DNA of 64,000 nt from contig CAJUQP010000004.1 of the NCBI GenBank assembly GCA_910588245.1, positions 81,851 through 145,850 on the forward strand. Direction: 5' to 3'. The DNA is from an uncultured Muribaculaceae bacterium (GTDB taxonomy: Bacteria > Bacteroidota > Bacteroidia > Bacteroidales > Muribaculaceae). The position numbers and the translations under genes were made by a program. Each line of letters starts with the position of its first letter. Within the stretch, counting starts at the first letter, position 1. Under the pieces are notes generated by a model, which ran no database searches, was not told where the DNA came from, and worked only from the letters and a program-made list of their open reading frames with translations. Of the stretch, positions 19,603-26,887 are shown piece by piece.

Positions 19603-19634
19603 TTTGGTTTATATCATAAACCGATTTATCTTTG
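19603..19634 (+). promoter_or_regulatory. Promoter with overlapping palindromic operator
   Basis: TTTG (19603-19606), a 20-bp spacer and TATCTTTG (19627-19634) form a full-consensus Bacteroidetes promoter. The palindrome GGTTTATATCATAAACC (19606-19622; 7-bp arms, 3-bp centre) fills the spacer, a classic repressor position. The downstream operon encodes a small winged-helix regulator. Confidence 0.75.
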
Positions 19635-19685
19635 CATCAAATTTAGGGCGGTAATCGCGAGTGCCGCTTAATTTTTCAAAATTTT

Positions 19686-19702
19686 GGTTTATAAAATAAA
19701 CC
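19686..19702. promoter_or_regulatory. Second copy of the palindromic operator
   Basis: GGTTTATAAAATAAACC has the same 7-bp arms as the palindrome at 19606-19622, with centres exactly 80 bp apart. The flanks (TTTG before, GATTTAT after) are also duplicated, but the -7 box is degenerate here (TATTAACC). The site lies in the 5' leader, 28 nt before the start codon. Confidence 0.65.
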
Positions 19703-19730
19703 GATTTATTAACCTTTAAATTCTTATAAA

Positions 19731-20357
19731 ATGGAAGAAAGGAAACTTACCGAGAAAGAGAGCCTCGAGGTGATCACTTCTATGATTGCCCGAACCAAAC
19801 AACGTTACGTTGGAGATGGCCGCATAATGCTCTTGTGGGGTTACCTCGTGGGGATAGTATCAATACTCGTATGGATAATGCTTGCTGCTACAGGCCAAAG
19901 CATCTGGAACCTACTATGGTTCGCCATTCCGGTTATCGGAGGTATCGCCACACCTATCATGGCGCGTAAACATCAGATACGAAGCGGCATCATGACATTT
20001 TCCGACAAAGTAACTTCTCGATTATGGACTATTGCCGGAGGATCGGAATTCGTAACAATACTTGTCTGCATATGCATCCAATACTTCACGGGGTCAAGCT
20101 GTTGGAGCGCAATGCTCGCATATACTCTGGTCGCGATGCCGATGGCCGAGATAGCGCAAGGGCTACTGATCAAAGAAAAAAGCCTCACATTAGGAGGCGC
20201 CATCGGACTTTCAATCGGCATCGTCACCGTATGCTGTGTGGCAGGTCGTATTCCCCTCGGCGCAAACTGGTATATGCCACTGTTTATCCTTGCATTTGTA
20301 GCGATGATGATAGTGCCGGGTCATATTCTCAACAATAAAGCTTCACGAGAAAAATGA
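19731..20357 (+). CDS. Multi-pass membrane protein of unknown function
   Basis: 208 aa. I do not recognise a named family. A charged N-terminal segment (about 1-35) precedes roughly six hydrophobic helices in pairs (for example LLWGYLVGIVSILVWIMLAA and LTLGGAIGLSIGIVTVCCVA). It is co-transcribed with the winged-helix regulator gene that overlaps its stop by ATGA. Similar membrane-protein plus small-regulator pairs occur in Bacteroidetes. The promoter has two copies of a palindromic site, so expression is probably tightly controlled by the partner. Confidence 0.75.
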   Translation: MEERKLTEKESLEVITSMIARTKQRYVGDGRIMLLWGYLVGIVSILVWIMLAATGQSIWNLLWFAIPVIGGIATPIMARKHQIRSGIMTFSDKVTSRLWTIAGGSEFVTILVCICIQYFTGSSCWSAMLAYTLVAMPMAEIAQGLLIKEKSLTLGGAIGLSIGIVTVCCVAGRIPLGANWYMPLFILAFVAMMIVPGHILNNKASREK

Positions 20358-20635
20358 AAGAACTGAATCCGCTTCTGCACTCGCAACTCCGTCTTGCCAT
20401 AATGTCCATCCTGATGAATGTGGAGGAAGCTGATTTTGTATATCTCAAAGAGAAAACCGAATCGACAGCAGGCAATCTGAGTGTCCAGCTTGACAAACTG
20501 TCAAATGCAGGATATATCCATATTCAGAAAGGATTCGTCGGGAAGAAGACACGAACTGTGTGCCGGATGACAGAAACAGGACGCGCTGCCTTTGAGGAAT
20601 ATGTGGACACGCTGAAGAAATACCTCAATCTATAA
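20354..20635 (+). CDS. Winged-helix transcriptional regulator
   Basis: 93 aa, a compact winged-helix DNA-binding domain of the PF13601-like (MarR/ArsR-related) type. It opens with LNPLLHSQLRLAIMSIL, has a recognition-helix region near NLSVQLDKLSNAGYI and a wing near KKTRTVCRMTETG, and ends in a short helix that could dimerise. There is no metal or ligand domain. It overlaps the membrane-protein gene by ATGA. Inference: it binds the palindromes at 19606 and 19686 and represses its own operon. It could instead act on other promoters. Confidence 0.85.
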   Translation: MKELNPLLHSQLRLAIMSILMNVEEADFVYLKEKTESTAGNLSVQLDKLSNAGYIHIQKGFVGKKTRTVCRMTETGRAAFEEYVDTLKKYLNL

Positions 20636-20757
20636 TCTCCCTCTGCCTGACCGGCAATAGTTACAAAGGATTATAATGAGCAGGTCTCAAACAGACATAA
20701 GACGCTCGGCAACGCACTGTGACCACAAGAAGTCTATACTATATTACTTTAAAATGG

Positions 20758-20783
20758 AAGCGGTCGATTCACATCGACCGCTT
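20758..20783 (+). terminator. Terminator of the membrane protein / winged-helix operon
   Basis: AAGCGGTCGAT (20758-20768) pairs perfectly with ATCGACCGCTT (20773-20783) around a 4-nt loop, followed by a T-rich stretch. It lies about 120 nt after the regulator stop. Confidence 0.8.
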
Positions 20784-20918
20784 TCTGTTTTCCATAATAA
20801 TTTTTCAAACTAACCTAACATCATGAAACGATTTTCTATATATAAGACAATCCTGTTTGATTTTGGTTCATTTCCACTCGCGGAATTTGACATTTTTTCA
20901 CGTGTCAGGTTAGATCAG

Positions 20919-21203
20919 TCATTCTTCATCGATCCTCCGGCGCCTAAGCGACAATCCAAACCGACTACGCAGCCGCCGCAATCCCTCCACTCCTATCACT
21001 GTCAAACCGGCATACTGGAAAGTCTTGGCCATGCCGAAAAGCACAAACCAAAGTATCCCTTTGGCGTATGTGGATATAGGCAGCGCCATCTGAGCAAAAC
21101 TCAGGATATAACACGGAATGCAACAGAGAAGAATAAACACGCCTGTCTTAAACGATAGCTTCTGAAGGGACTTCTTCATCCACTCAAAATCCATCCGTCT
21201 CAT
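20919..21203 (-). CDS. Small two-helix membrane protein
   Basis: 94 aa. The amphipathic, charged N-terminus is followed by two transmembrane helices (about 21-42 and 49-71) and a very basic C-terminal tail (RRLRSRFGLSLRRRR). The spacing and the central LPIST turn resemble the 'transporter suffix' type of small domain, but the match is from memory and weak. It overlaps the upstream 72-aa membrane-protein gene by ATGA, which supports it as a real gene. Confidence 0.6.
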   Translation of the reverse strand: MRRMDFEWMKKSLQKLSFKTGVFILLCCIPCYILSFAQMALPISTYAKGILWFVLFGMAKTFQYAGLTVIGVEGLRRLRSRFGLSLRRRRIDEE

Positions 21204-21418
21204 AGCTTGACGCGCCCGTAAAGATTTCCGCTGCCCACCGCTTTACGGTAGTCGATATAACGCTTAAGAAAGAAAGCGGTGACCGCAATATTTGAGACCA
21301 ATTCCCACCACTCCCGGTCAGTTCCGGTGGCAAGATCGATCGACATCATTATCACAAGGGCTACTCCGACAATAAAAAGAATCAGAGAAAAATTACGTTT
21401 TACTTTATTGCTTACCAT
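21200..21418 (-). CDS. Small membrane protein
   Basis: 72 aa with two hydrophobic segments (about 9-28 and 40-52) and a basic C-terminus. The family is not recognised. It is the first gene of a two-gene minus-strand operon: its stop overlaps the start of the next membrane-protein gene (21200-21203). A -7 box lies about 45 nt upstream. Confidence 0.6.
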   Translation of the reverse strand: MVSNKVKRNFSLILFIVGVALVIMMSIDLATGTDREWWELVSNIAVTAFFLKRYIDYRKAVGSGNLYGRVKL

Positions 21419-21461
21419 AATCTCATTGTTTTAAGCCATCCGAATCCATAACCATATGACG

Positions 21462-21469
21462 CAAAAATA
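21462..21469 (-). promoter_or_regulatory. -7 promoter box of the small membrane-protein operon
   Basis: TATTTTTG on the minus strand matches TAnnTTTG, 43 nt before the start codon at 21418. No clear -33 box. Confidence 0.4.
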
Positions 21470-21533
21470 ATGAAAAAATTTCAAATCCGGGTATCTATGC
21501 CTTCGCTTATCATCATCATTAAGAAGAATTCAC

Positions 21534-21541
21534 TAATTTTG
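21534..21541 (+). promoter_or_regulatory. -7 promoter box of the P-loop kinase gene
   Basis: TAATTTTG, exact consensus, about 64 nt before the start codon at 21606. No clear -33 box. Confidence 0.45.
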
Positions 21542-21605
21542 CAGTGTCCGATATCGGGAAACACATAGAAAAACAAGGCGATATTTCATATCAATCTCAA
21601 AAAAA

Positions 21606-22100
21606 ATGAAAAGAGTCGTAATTATCGGCTGTCCAGGCGCAGGCAAAAGCACATTCGCCCGCAAACTCGCGGCAAAGACCGGGTTGCCGTTGCATTATCT
21701 CGACCTGATATGGCATCGGGCCGATCGGTCTACCGTGTCGTGTGAGGAATTTGACGAACGTCTTGACGACATACTGGCAGCCGACAGATGGATAATCGAC
21801 GGCAATTATCTGCGCACCCTCCAACGCAGACTCGACAGATGCGACACGGTATTTTTCTTTGACCTGCCGGTGGAAGAGTGTCTGAATGGAGCCATCGAGC
21901 GCCTCGGCAAGGAACGTGAAGATATGCCCTGGCAGGATACGGAACTCGACGAGGACTTCCGCAAATGGATCATCGGATTCCCCGAATTCCAATTGCCGGC
22001 CATAAACCTCCTGCTGAATATGAACACTCCAGCGACAGTAATACGATTCACCGACAGGCAACAGACGGATGAATTCCTTTCTAAAGCCAAACTGTCATGA
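21606..22100 (+). CDS. P-loop kinase of the adenylate-kinase-like / FlaR type
   Basis: 164 aa. The Walker A motif GCPGAGKSTFARKL is at residues 8-21. The following LPLHYLDLIWHR and WIIDGNYLRT segments are typical of the small topology-modulation (FlaR-like) or adenylate-kinase-like family, which is of uncertain substrate. A Walker B-like strand is seen at TVFFFDLP. Cytosolic. It stands alone and is convergent with the next gene across only 10 nt. Confidence 0.8.
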   Translation: MKRVVIIGCPGAGKSTFARKLAAKTGLPLHYLDLIWHRADRSTVSCEEFDERLDDILAADRWIIDGNYLRTLQRRLDRCDTVFFFDLPVEECLNGAIERLGKEREDMPWQDTELDEDFRKWIIGFPEFQLPAINLLLNMNTPATVIRFTDRQQTDEFLSKAKLS

Positions 22101-22110
22101 CAAATAATCT

Positions 22111-22662
22111 TTATTTGCGAGGAGACTTCCCCTGAGGCCTTTTCAACCGAGCGATATCGGCGGTTGTCTTTCTCAAAGCACTTCTCAGACCCGGAGATAG
22201 CGTTTGAAGCGACAGCATCTCAAGATGACCTTCCAATTCAGTTACCAGCTCGGGGAAATGCCTGCACATCTTGAAAGCGGCATAGAGACTGAAACATCTC
22301 ACTGCATAGGGCTCGCATTCTGAATTGATTTTAGAGAGGCAATAGTCAAGAAGATCAGTCCGTATGTCGCCGGCATCATATTCCTGCTCCCTCAACAATT
22401 GCAGAAGCATTCTCTTACGGGCTACGTCGGTCTCCGTGAGTAGCATGTCGGTCAACTCATCCCTTACCGACCGAAGCCATTTGATCTCCGTCAGTGGCAA
22501 ATGAGTCAAGACCCACAGAGCATTGACTCCGGTTCGCCTGTCATCGGAATGAGTGAATGTCATGATATCGCTCCGGATTGCCGGATCTGAGGCGGCAAGA
22601 AAAGCCAGTTCTTTTATCCGCGTGATTCCGAGCTTCTGGTGAAGAATTGATTCAAGTTCCAT
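22111..22662 (-). CDS. Helical-repeat (HEAT-like) protein of unknown function
   Basis: 183 aa, predicted almost wholly helical from its composition, with about four helix pairs such as TGVNALWVLTHLPLTEIKWL and YAVRCFSLYAAFKMCRHFPE that look like degenerate HEAT repeats. There is no signal peptide and no catalytic motif. The C-terminus is basic (RLKRPQGKSPRK). I do not recognise a family with confidence. It stands alone on the minus strand next to an AT-rich island. Confidence 0.65.
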   Translation of the reverse strand: MELESILHQKLGITRIKELAFLAASDPAIRSDIMTFTHSDDRRTGVNALWVLTHLPLTEIKWLRSVRDELTDMLLTETDVARKRMLLQLLREQEYDAGDIRTDLLDYCLSKINSECEPYAVRCFSLYAAFKMCRHFPELVTELEGHLEMLSLQTLSPGLRSALRKTTADIARLKRPQGKSPRK

Positions 22663-22725
22663 CTTTCAAATATTATCAACCTCTTGTTATATCATTTATT
22701 GTCATCATCAAACATCGTTGTTTTA

Positions 22726-22821
22726 GAAGTCGTGGTTTAAAAAGCAACGTTAAATTATGGGTCGCATTCTTGGAACAGATTTTTTCTTGCAGTTAAAAGA
22801 GCATAGCGGGCTATGTGACTG
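22726..22821 (+). repeat. Dispersed about 95-bp repeat, copy 1
   Basis: This copy shares the block CAACGTTAAATTATGGG, the block CAGATTTTTTCTTGCAG and the end GAGCATAGCGGGCTATGTG with a direct copy at 30918-31010, and the first and last of these with an inverted copy at 31157-31248. The end contains the palindrome CATAGCGGGCTATG. No gene is seen in it. Confidence 0.75.
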
Positions 22822-22904
22822 AACCAAAGTGAATGGCAATGCCAATCCAATCGCAAATTTAGCTAAAGTATCTGAGACCAAAGCTATAATCGCTGAAAAA
22901 TTAG

Positions 22905-23037
22905 TAACTTTGCAATCCAATATGCTCAGAAATTACGAAAGAGGAACCACTTGACAGGCTTAATGATATAGAATTGGATGTCTTTCCTCTAAAGAAAAAG
23001 TATTTTCTTTATTCTGCCGGGATTAAAATCTAAGAAT
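22905..23037 (+). other. Promoter box followed by a possible gene fragment
   Basis: TAACTTTG (22905-22912) is an exact -7 match. It is followed by an open frame without a start codon that reads CSEITKEEPLDRLNDIE and continues to KYFLYSAGIKI, ending at TAA near 23033. This may be a decayed gene end; the evidence is only that it reads like protein. A 10-codon frame from ATG 22922 also exists. Confidence 0.25.
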
Positions 23038-23044
23038 TTTTATC

Positions 23045-23052
23045 TATATTTG
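23045..23052 (+). promoter_or_regulatory. -7 promoter box before the structured leader
   Basis: TATATTTG matches the -7 consensus exactly. Transcription from here would place the whole structured region 23117-23333 in a leader of about 350 nt ahead of the lipoprotein gene. No -33 TTTG at the expected spacing. Confidence 0.4.
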
Positions 23053-23116
23053 CATTTGGATTGAGCAACTCTTTCCACGACATTTTGAAATAATAAGAAA
23101 CGTTATGCTTATCTTG

Positions 23117-23333
23117 TAAGTGAAAACGTAGGAAATTTTCGACTGAGCAAGGATAGCATAGTGGTTCTCACGCATATAGCGTGGGCTACTATTGTTACAT
23201 CTGCTCAAATGGTTTCCTACGACCTTCACTTAAGACGTGGCATAGTTGGCTCACGTTTTCTTTAACTATAATCCCCCATTGAGCCGACTGGGCATAAAAG
23301 TCTGAAAGGCTTTTGTTTAAGAGACAAAGCCTT
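23117..23333 (+). ncRNA. Candidate structured RNA / leader
   Basis: Nested stems are visible: TAAGTGAA (23117) with TTCACTTA (23225); CGTAGGAAA (23127) with TTTCCTACG (23213); TGAGCA (23144) with TGCTCA (23202); ATAGT (23158) with ACTAT (23188); CTCACGC (23167) with GCGTGGG (23179) around a 5-nt loop. A second stem pairs AGTTGGCTCA (23244) with TGAGCCGACT (23280). Then come two mutually exclusive hairpins, 23296-23314 and 23306-23333. I recognise no known RNA family. It could be a regulatory leader, a free RNA or the remains of a mobile element. Confidence 0.5.
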
Positions 23334-23414
23334 CGAAATAAAAAAATGTCCGTGATGCAATGTTTTTGCATTTCCGGCGTTTATTAAGCTGTGAACAAAT
23401 AAAACTTAAAAAGA

Positions 23415-24245
23415 ATGAAGAATAAAAAATTTTTCCTAATGCTGCTCGTAGCATTCTTCGCCGTGGCAGGATTGACTGCCTGTAGCGATGATGATGAGCC
23501 AAAAGATTCAGTCAAAGAAATCAGAATGTTGGTTTCTGCAGAAACAGGCGTAACGTATGCGTGGGGCGATGACATGAAGGAGAACCCAATAGAATGCCTG
23601 CTCGTCAAAACGGAAGGTGATTCCAAAGAATGGCAAAACCTTGGATTTGAACAGATAAAAGGCTTTTCCTATGAACGCGGACACGAATATTATCTCTCTG
23701 TAAAGCGCACAATCCTCGCCAATCCACCTGCGGATGCTTCCGACCGCACATACGAACTTATCCGTGTCCTTGAAGACAAACTTGTAGTAGATCCCGAAGT
23801 CCCGGTTGACAAAGAAATTAAATCGGAAGAAGATATAGAATATAATGATTTGTGCCCTTTCGGGAAGTACGCAATCAGCAAGGAATTCGTTGTGGATGAG
23901 GAAGGCAACATCTCTTACGGCGACGGCTCCCAGATGCCGTCATACGACCATGCACGTATTTGGCTGGAAAAAGTTCTCGATATGGAAGACCCTAATTGGG
24001 TGAAATTCCAGACTGTGCCTTATCAGGCTATATATTCGTATGTCTTTTCACCGTTTACCGATGAAATACGTTTGGTGCGCAACGAGTCTTCCGGTCCGAT
24101 GTTCAAGAATGTTGTTCCCGAAAATGAGTTTACACACATTACCCAATCCATGAACTCCGGCGAGGAAGTCCGTTATGCTCTTATCCTTGCCAATCCCTAT
24201 AGAAAAGGTCTTCAAAAGGTGGAATTTACTATAAAGAAACAATGA
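23415..24245 (+). CDS. DUF4377-type lipoprotein A
   Basis: 276 aa. The signal peptide ends in the lipobox LTAC with Cys23, followed by acidic residues, so it is a lipid-anchored envelope protein. Residues about 35-120 resemble DUF4377: a ligand-like ECLLVKTEGDSKEW, then IKGFSYERGHEYYLSVK, NPPADASDRTYELIRVLE. The C-terminal half is unknown. It is followed after 1 nt by a related lipoprotein gene, a probable tandem duplication. Both genes are richer in A and T than the rest of the window. Confidence 0.8.
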   Translation: MKNKKFFLMLLVAFFAVAGLTACSDDDEPKDSVKEIRMLVSAETGVTYAWGDDMKENPIECLLVKTEGDSKEWQNLGFEQIKGFSYERGHEYYLSVKRTILANPPADASDRTYELIRVLEDKLVVDPEVPVDKEIKSEEDIEYNDLCPFGKYAISKEFVVDEEGNISYGDGSQMPSYDHARIWLEKVLDMEDPNWVKFQTVPYQAIYSYVFSPFTDEIRLVRNESSGPMFKNVVPENEFTHITQSMNSGEEVRYALILANPYRKGLQKVEFTIKKQ

Positions 24246-24246
24246 G

Positions 24247-25152
24247 ATGAAGAAACAAATTTATTTCACAATACTATTGGTAGCCATTCTTGCTATGATA
24301 GGGATAACATCGTGCAATGACGGTGATGAAGAAGGTAGGAAGGTAACCGGTTATAAGGAATACACGCTTACGGTAGCTTCTGTAAAACTCCCCGGTGTTT
24401 TAACATCGAGTGGTAAATATGTACTTTCAGATGTATATGCTGTAAAAAACGAGCAGTCCACCGATTGGGAGGCTCATGGAAGCATCGGTAAGTTTGAATA
24501 CGAAGAAGGATATGAGTACCAAATACGCATCAGCGAAACGAACTATCTGGATTATAGTATGGGCGATCCGGCATGGACTGAATACGAGCTATTGGAAGTC
24601 ATATCGAAAAAACGCAAGGACTCTGAAAATTTACCTCCCCATTTCATCCCGGACTGGTATTTTGAGCAAAGTTGTCCGTATATCAATCCTGAATTTGCTT
24701 ATGCCATTGAAGCTGACAAAAAGGAGGATATAGAGAATGACCTTAATACTGATGCTACTTATAAATTTGGAGGTTTGCGCTATTATATTTGTTTTACTGG
24801 AATACGTAAATGGTTCTTACTGGATGCCGATATGCACACTATTGATAAAGGTACTCTGATTACGAGAAATAAGGATATAACAGAATTACCCGATACATAT
24901 AAACTGCTTCCGCCTGAAAGCAAAATCACCTCATATGGAGAGTTTTATTTTGTTAAAGGAGATGATATGGGAGACTCTGTAATGCAATATGATGCGTTTA
25001 TATATGCTCAGAATCGAAGCAGAGGCTTTGCACCCGCACCGCAGATTGTTGATATATGGCTATATAAAGACCTTACGGCATATTACCAAAACAAATACCC
25101 GGAAGCCAATGTCAAAGCTGTTGTGATTCGCTATATGGTGGAGAAATTATAG
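24247..25152 (+). CDS. DUF4377-type lipoprotein B
   Basis: 301 aa with signal peptide and lipobox ITSC (Cys23). It shares the DUF4377-like pattern with its neighbour (GKFEYEEGYEYQIRIS, YELLEVISKK) and both have an SCPY/LCPF segment and an aromatic C-terminal region, so the two are likely paralogs. It starts 1 nt after the stop of lipoprotein A and must be co-transcribed. Function unknown; DUF4377 proteins are thought to be envelope or secreted proteins. AT-rich codon use suggests different ancestry from neighbours. Confidence 0.75.
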   Translation: MKKQIYFTILLVAILAMIGITSCNDGDEEGRKVTGYKEYTLTVASVKLPGVLTSSGKYVLSDVYAVKNEQSTDWEAHGSIGKFEYEEGYEYQIRISETNYLDYSMGDPAWTEYELLEVISKKRKDSENLPPHFIPDWYFEQSCPYINPEFAYAIEADKKEDIENDLNTDATYKFGGLRYYICFTGIRKWFLLDADMHTIDKGTLITRNKDITELPDTYKLLPPESKITSYGEFYFVKGDDMGDSVMQYDAFIYAQNRSRGFAPAPQIVDIWLYKDLTAYYQNKYPEANVKAVVIRYMVEKL

Positions 25153-25193
25153 TGAACGGACTCGCCCTCTCTCAATCTGTTGTAGAAGATTGA

Positions 25194-25334
25194 CTTGTGC
25201 CGTTCAGTTGCGAAATAGATAATCGCGTCAAAGCCTCGCCTGAACACCTCGTTTGCGTTGCCGAAAAGATTGGCGATCCCGGACTCTATCCCACAAGCAT
25301 AGCCGGTGTCGGAAAGATACGTATGTCACATTGA
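25194..25334 (+). pseudogene. Possible C-terminal gene fragment
   Basis: An open frame after an in-frame stop at 25191 reads SPEHLVCVAEKIGDPGLYPT and ends KIRMSH at a TGA. It has no ATG at the right place and no recognisable N-terminal part. It looks like the end of a lost gene, but I cannot name it. It overlaps the stop of the minus-strand YjbR-like gene by 9 nt. Confidence 0.25.
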
Positions 25335-25691
25335 GTTTTCTCCGAGAAGATCCTGACGCAGCCTCTTGGAAAGACCGAGAGATGCCTGACGATATGAATG
25401 TCTTATCAGATCACGCTGAAGACTGTCGGGGAGATCGCCTGAATAATCTACCGACACCCAATGACGTTTGTTCATATGGTAGCCGGGACGGATACCATTG
25501 TAACGGCTACGCAATTCCACAGAATAATCCGGATCGACTTTCAAGTTGTAGAAATCCCATTGTCCGTCGAGAGTCATAAGGCAGAAAATCCGACCCCCTA
25601 TCTCCAACGACAATGTGTCAGGACCGAACGGACACCGTTCAGTAGCATTCGGCAACGACAGACCGAATTCTCTCACTTCCTCTATGTTCAT
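25326..25691 (-). CDS. MmcQ/YjbR family protein
   Basis: 121 aa from the ATG at 25691; an upstream in-frame start at 25730 would lie deep inside the preceding gene. The MmcQ/YjbR fold is indicated by the opening NIEEVREFGLSLPNATERCP, by FCLMTLDGQWDFYNLKVDP and by YHMNKRHWVSVDYSGDLPD. Members have a CyaY-like or double-wing fold; the role is poorly known. It overlaps the end of the M50 protease gene by 53 nt and is the last gene of a minus-strand run. Confidence 0.85.
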   Translation of the reverse strand: MNIEEVREFGLSLPNATERCPFGPDTLSLEIGGRIFCLMTLDGQWDFYNLKVDPDYSVELRSRYNGIRPGYHMNKRHWVSVDYSGDLPDSLQRDLIRHSYRQASLGLSKRLRQDLLGENSM

Positions 25692-26862
25692 AAGCGTTTT
25701 TCTCTGAATCGCATTCGTTATCCTTCGCAATCATCTCACGCATCAGCGCCAGGTCACTCCTCACTTCGCCCTGAAGCAGGTAGTCATCCTCGCGACTACT
25801 GAGATTTTCATAGATAGCTACCGCACGTGCCCGGTCATTGTCGATAAATAGGCTCACGGCGCATAGTATACGTTCTTTCGATGACATCATCTTCCTGAAC
25901 TGCTCTATATATTTCCGAAGATCATTATCAAAAAGTTCGAGAGCACCCTCTTTATCGCCACACATAAGACGGAGAAACACCAGTTCACATGCGATCTCCT
26001 TCACATAGAGACCGATCATACCGCCACGATTTTCATAAAGCTCTTCAAACTCCACCTTAGCCTCATCATATCTCATCTCATCGACATGGCGCGAGGCAGC
26101 CGCCATAGGCAAGGAAACCTCAAGCGGATTGCCATAATCCACTGCATCGGGCACCTCGAAGAGCTCCCCCGGCATATCTTTCGGACGGATGCCGTTCTGT
26201 ATGAGAGCGTTCATACGCAGAGCATTGACCATTCCAAGTTTTGCCACCATGTTTTTCCTAAGTGACAGCATATTGTATGCATCATTGCCGGCACCTGAAA
26301 TTCTCATGGGGATACCGTTGAAAAGAATCATCATTATCCCCGTGAATATGAAAACCACGACCGACTCAATCAAGAAAGGATTATCGCATAAATATAGCAT
26401 CGGAAGAACCAACAGCACAGCGACAATATTAGCCAGAACGCCACCGAAATTATAGGACATCGTCGGGATCTCCTCCAAAGGGAGCGCCGGTGGAGTCATC
26501 AGACATTGCCCTCCCGTATTCGCAACGGCGAATCTCTTTATACGGAGTCTTCCTCCCGCCTTGATCACCGTATAACTGAAAATCCGGAACGAGACAAATC
26601 CATAGCCGGAAAGAAGACCGCACACAAGATGTCCGGCCTCATGTATAGGTATTAGAAACAAGGAAGACACTACAAAAGCAAGCATACCTATTCCGGCGGC
26701 TCCCATCGACTCAGCGAAACCTGCCGACAGGAGATCTTCGATGAATTCAGGGAAAGAGGTGTCGGTAAAACCGACGAGACCGAGAGCGGCGATCAGCAGT
26801 CCGATGACGATGCCGCCCAAAAGCCCGGCTATCATCTTTACTATCGACTTCAGAATATCCAT
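25639..26862 (-). CDS. M50 (site-2 type) membrane metallopeptidase
   Basis: 407 aa. The zinc-binding HEAGH motif is at residues 74-78, at the end of a hydrophobic helix (SSLFLIPIHEAGHLVCG). A second motif with an Asp (NGIPMRISGAGNDAYN) stands where site-2 proteases have their third ligand. About five transmembrane segments occur up to residue 190, then a soluble helical C-terminal region of about 200 residues that may be TPR-like. Intramembrane cleavage is the family activity; the substrate is unknown. It lies 25 nt after the S41 peptidase gene. Confidence 0.85.
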   Translation of the reverse strand: MDILKSIVKMIAGLLGGIVIGLLIAALGLVGFTDTSFPEFIEDLLSAGFAESMGAAGIGMLAFVVSSLFLIPIHEAGHLVCGLLSGYGFVSFRIFSYTVIKAGGRLRIKRFAVANTGGQCLMTPPALPLEEIPTMSYNFGGVLANIVAVLLVLPMLYLCDNPFLIESVVVFIFTGIMMILFNGIPMRISGAGNDAYNMLSLRKNMVAKLGMVNALRMNALIQNGIRPKDMPGELFEVPDAVDYGNPLEVSLPMAAASRHVDEMRYDEAKVEFEELYENRGGMIGLYVKEIACELVFLRLMCGDKEGALELFDNDLRKYIEQFRKMMSSKERILCAVSLFIDNDRARAVAIYENLSSREDDYLLQGEVRSDLALMREMIAKDNECDSEKNAYEHRGSERIRSVVAECY

Positions 26863-26887
26863 AATCTCTCACACTCAAAATATATGT

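Noticed and set aside
20823..21158. 111-codon frame opposite the small membrane-protein gene
   Set aside because: Most of it is antisense to the 94-aa membrane protein, whose ATGA overlap with its neighbour supports the minus-strand reading.
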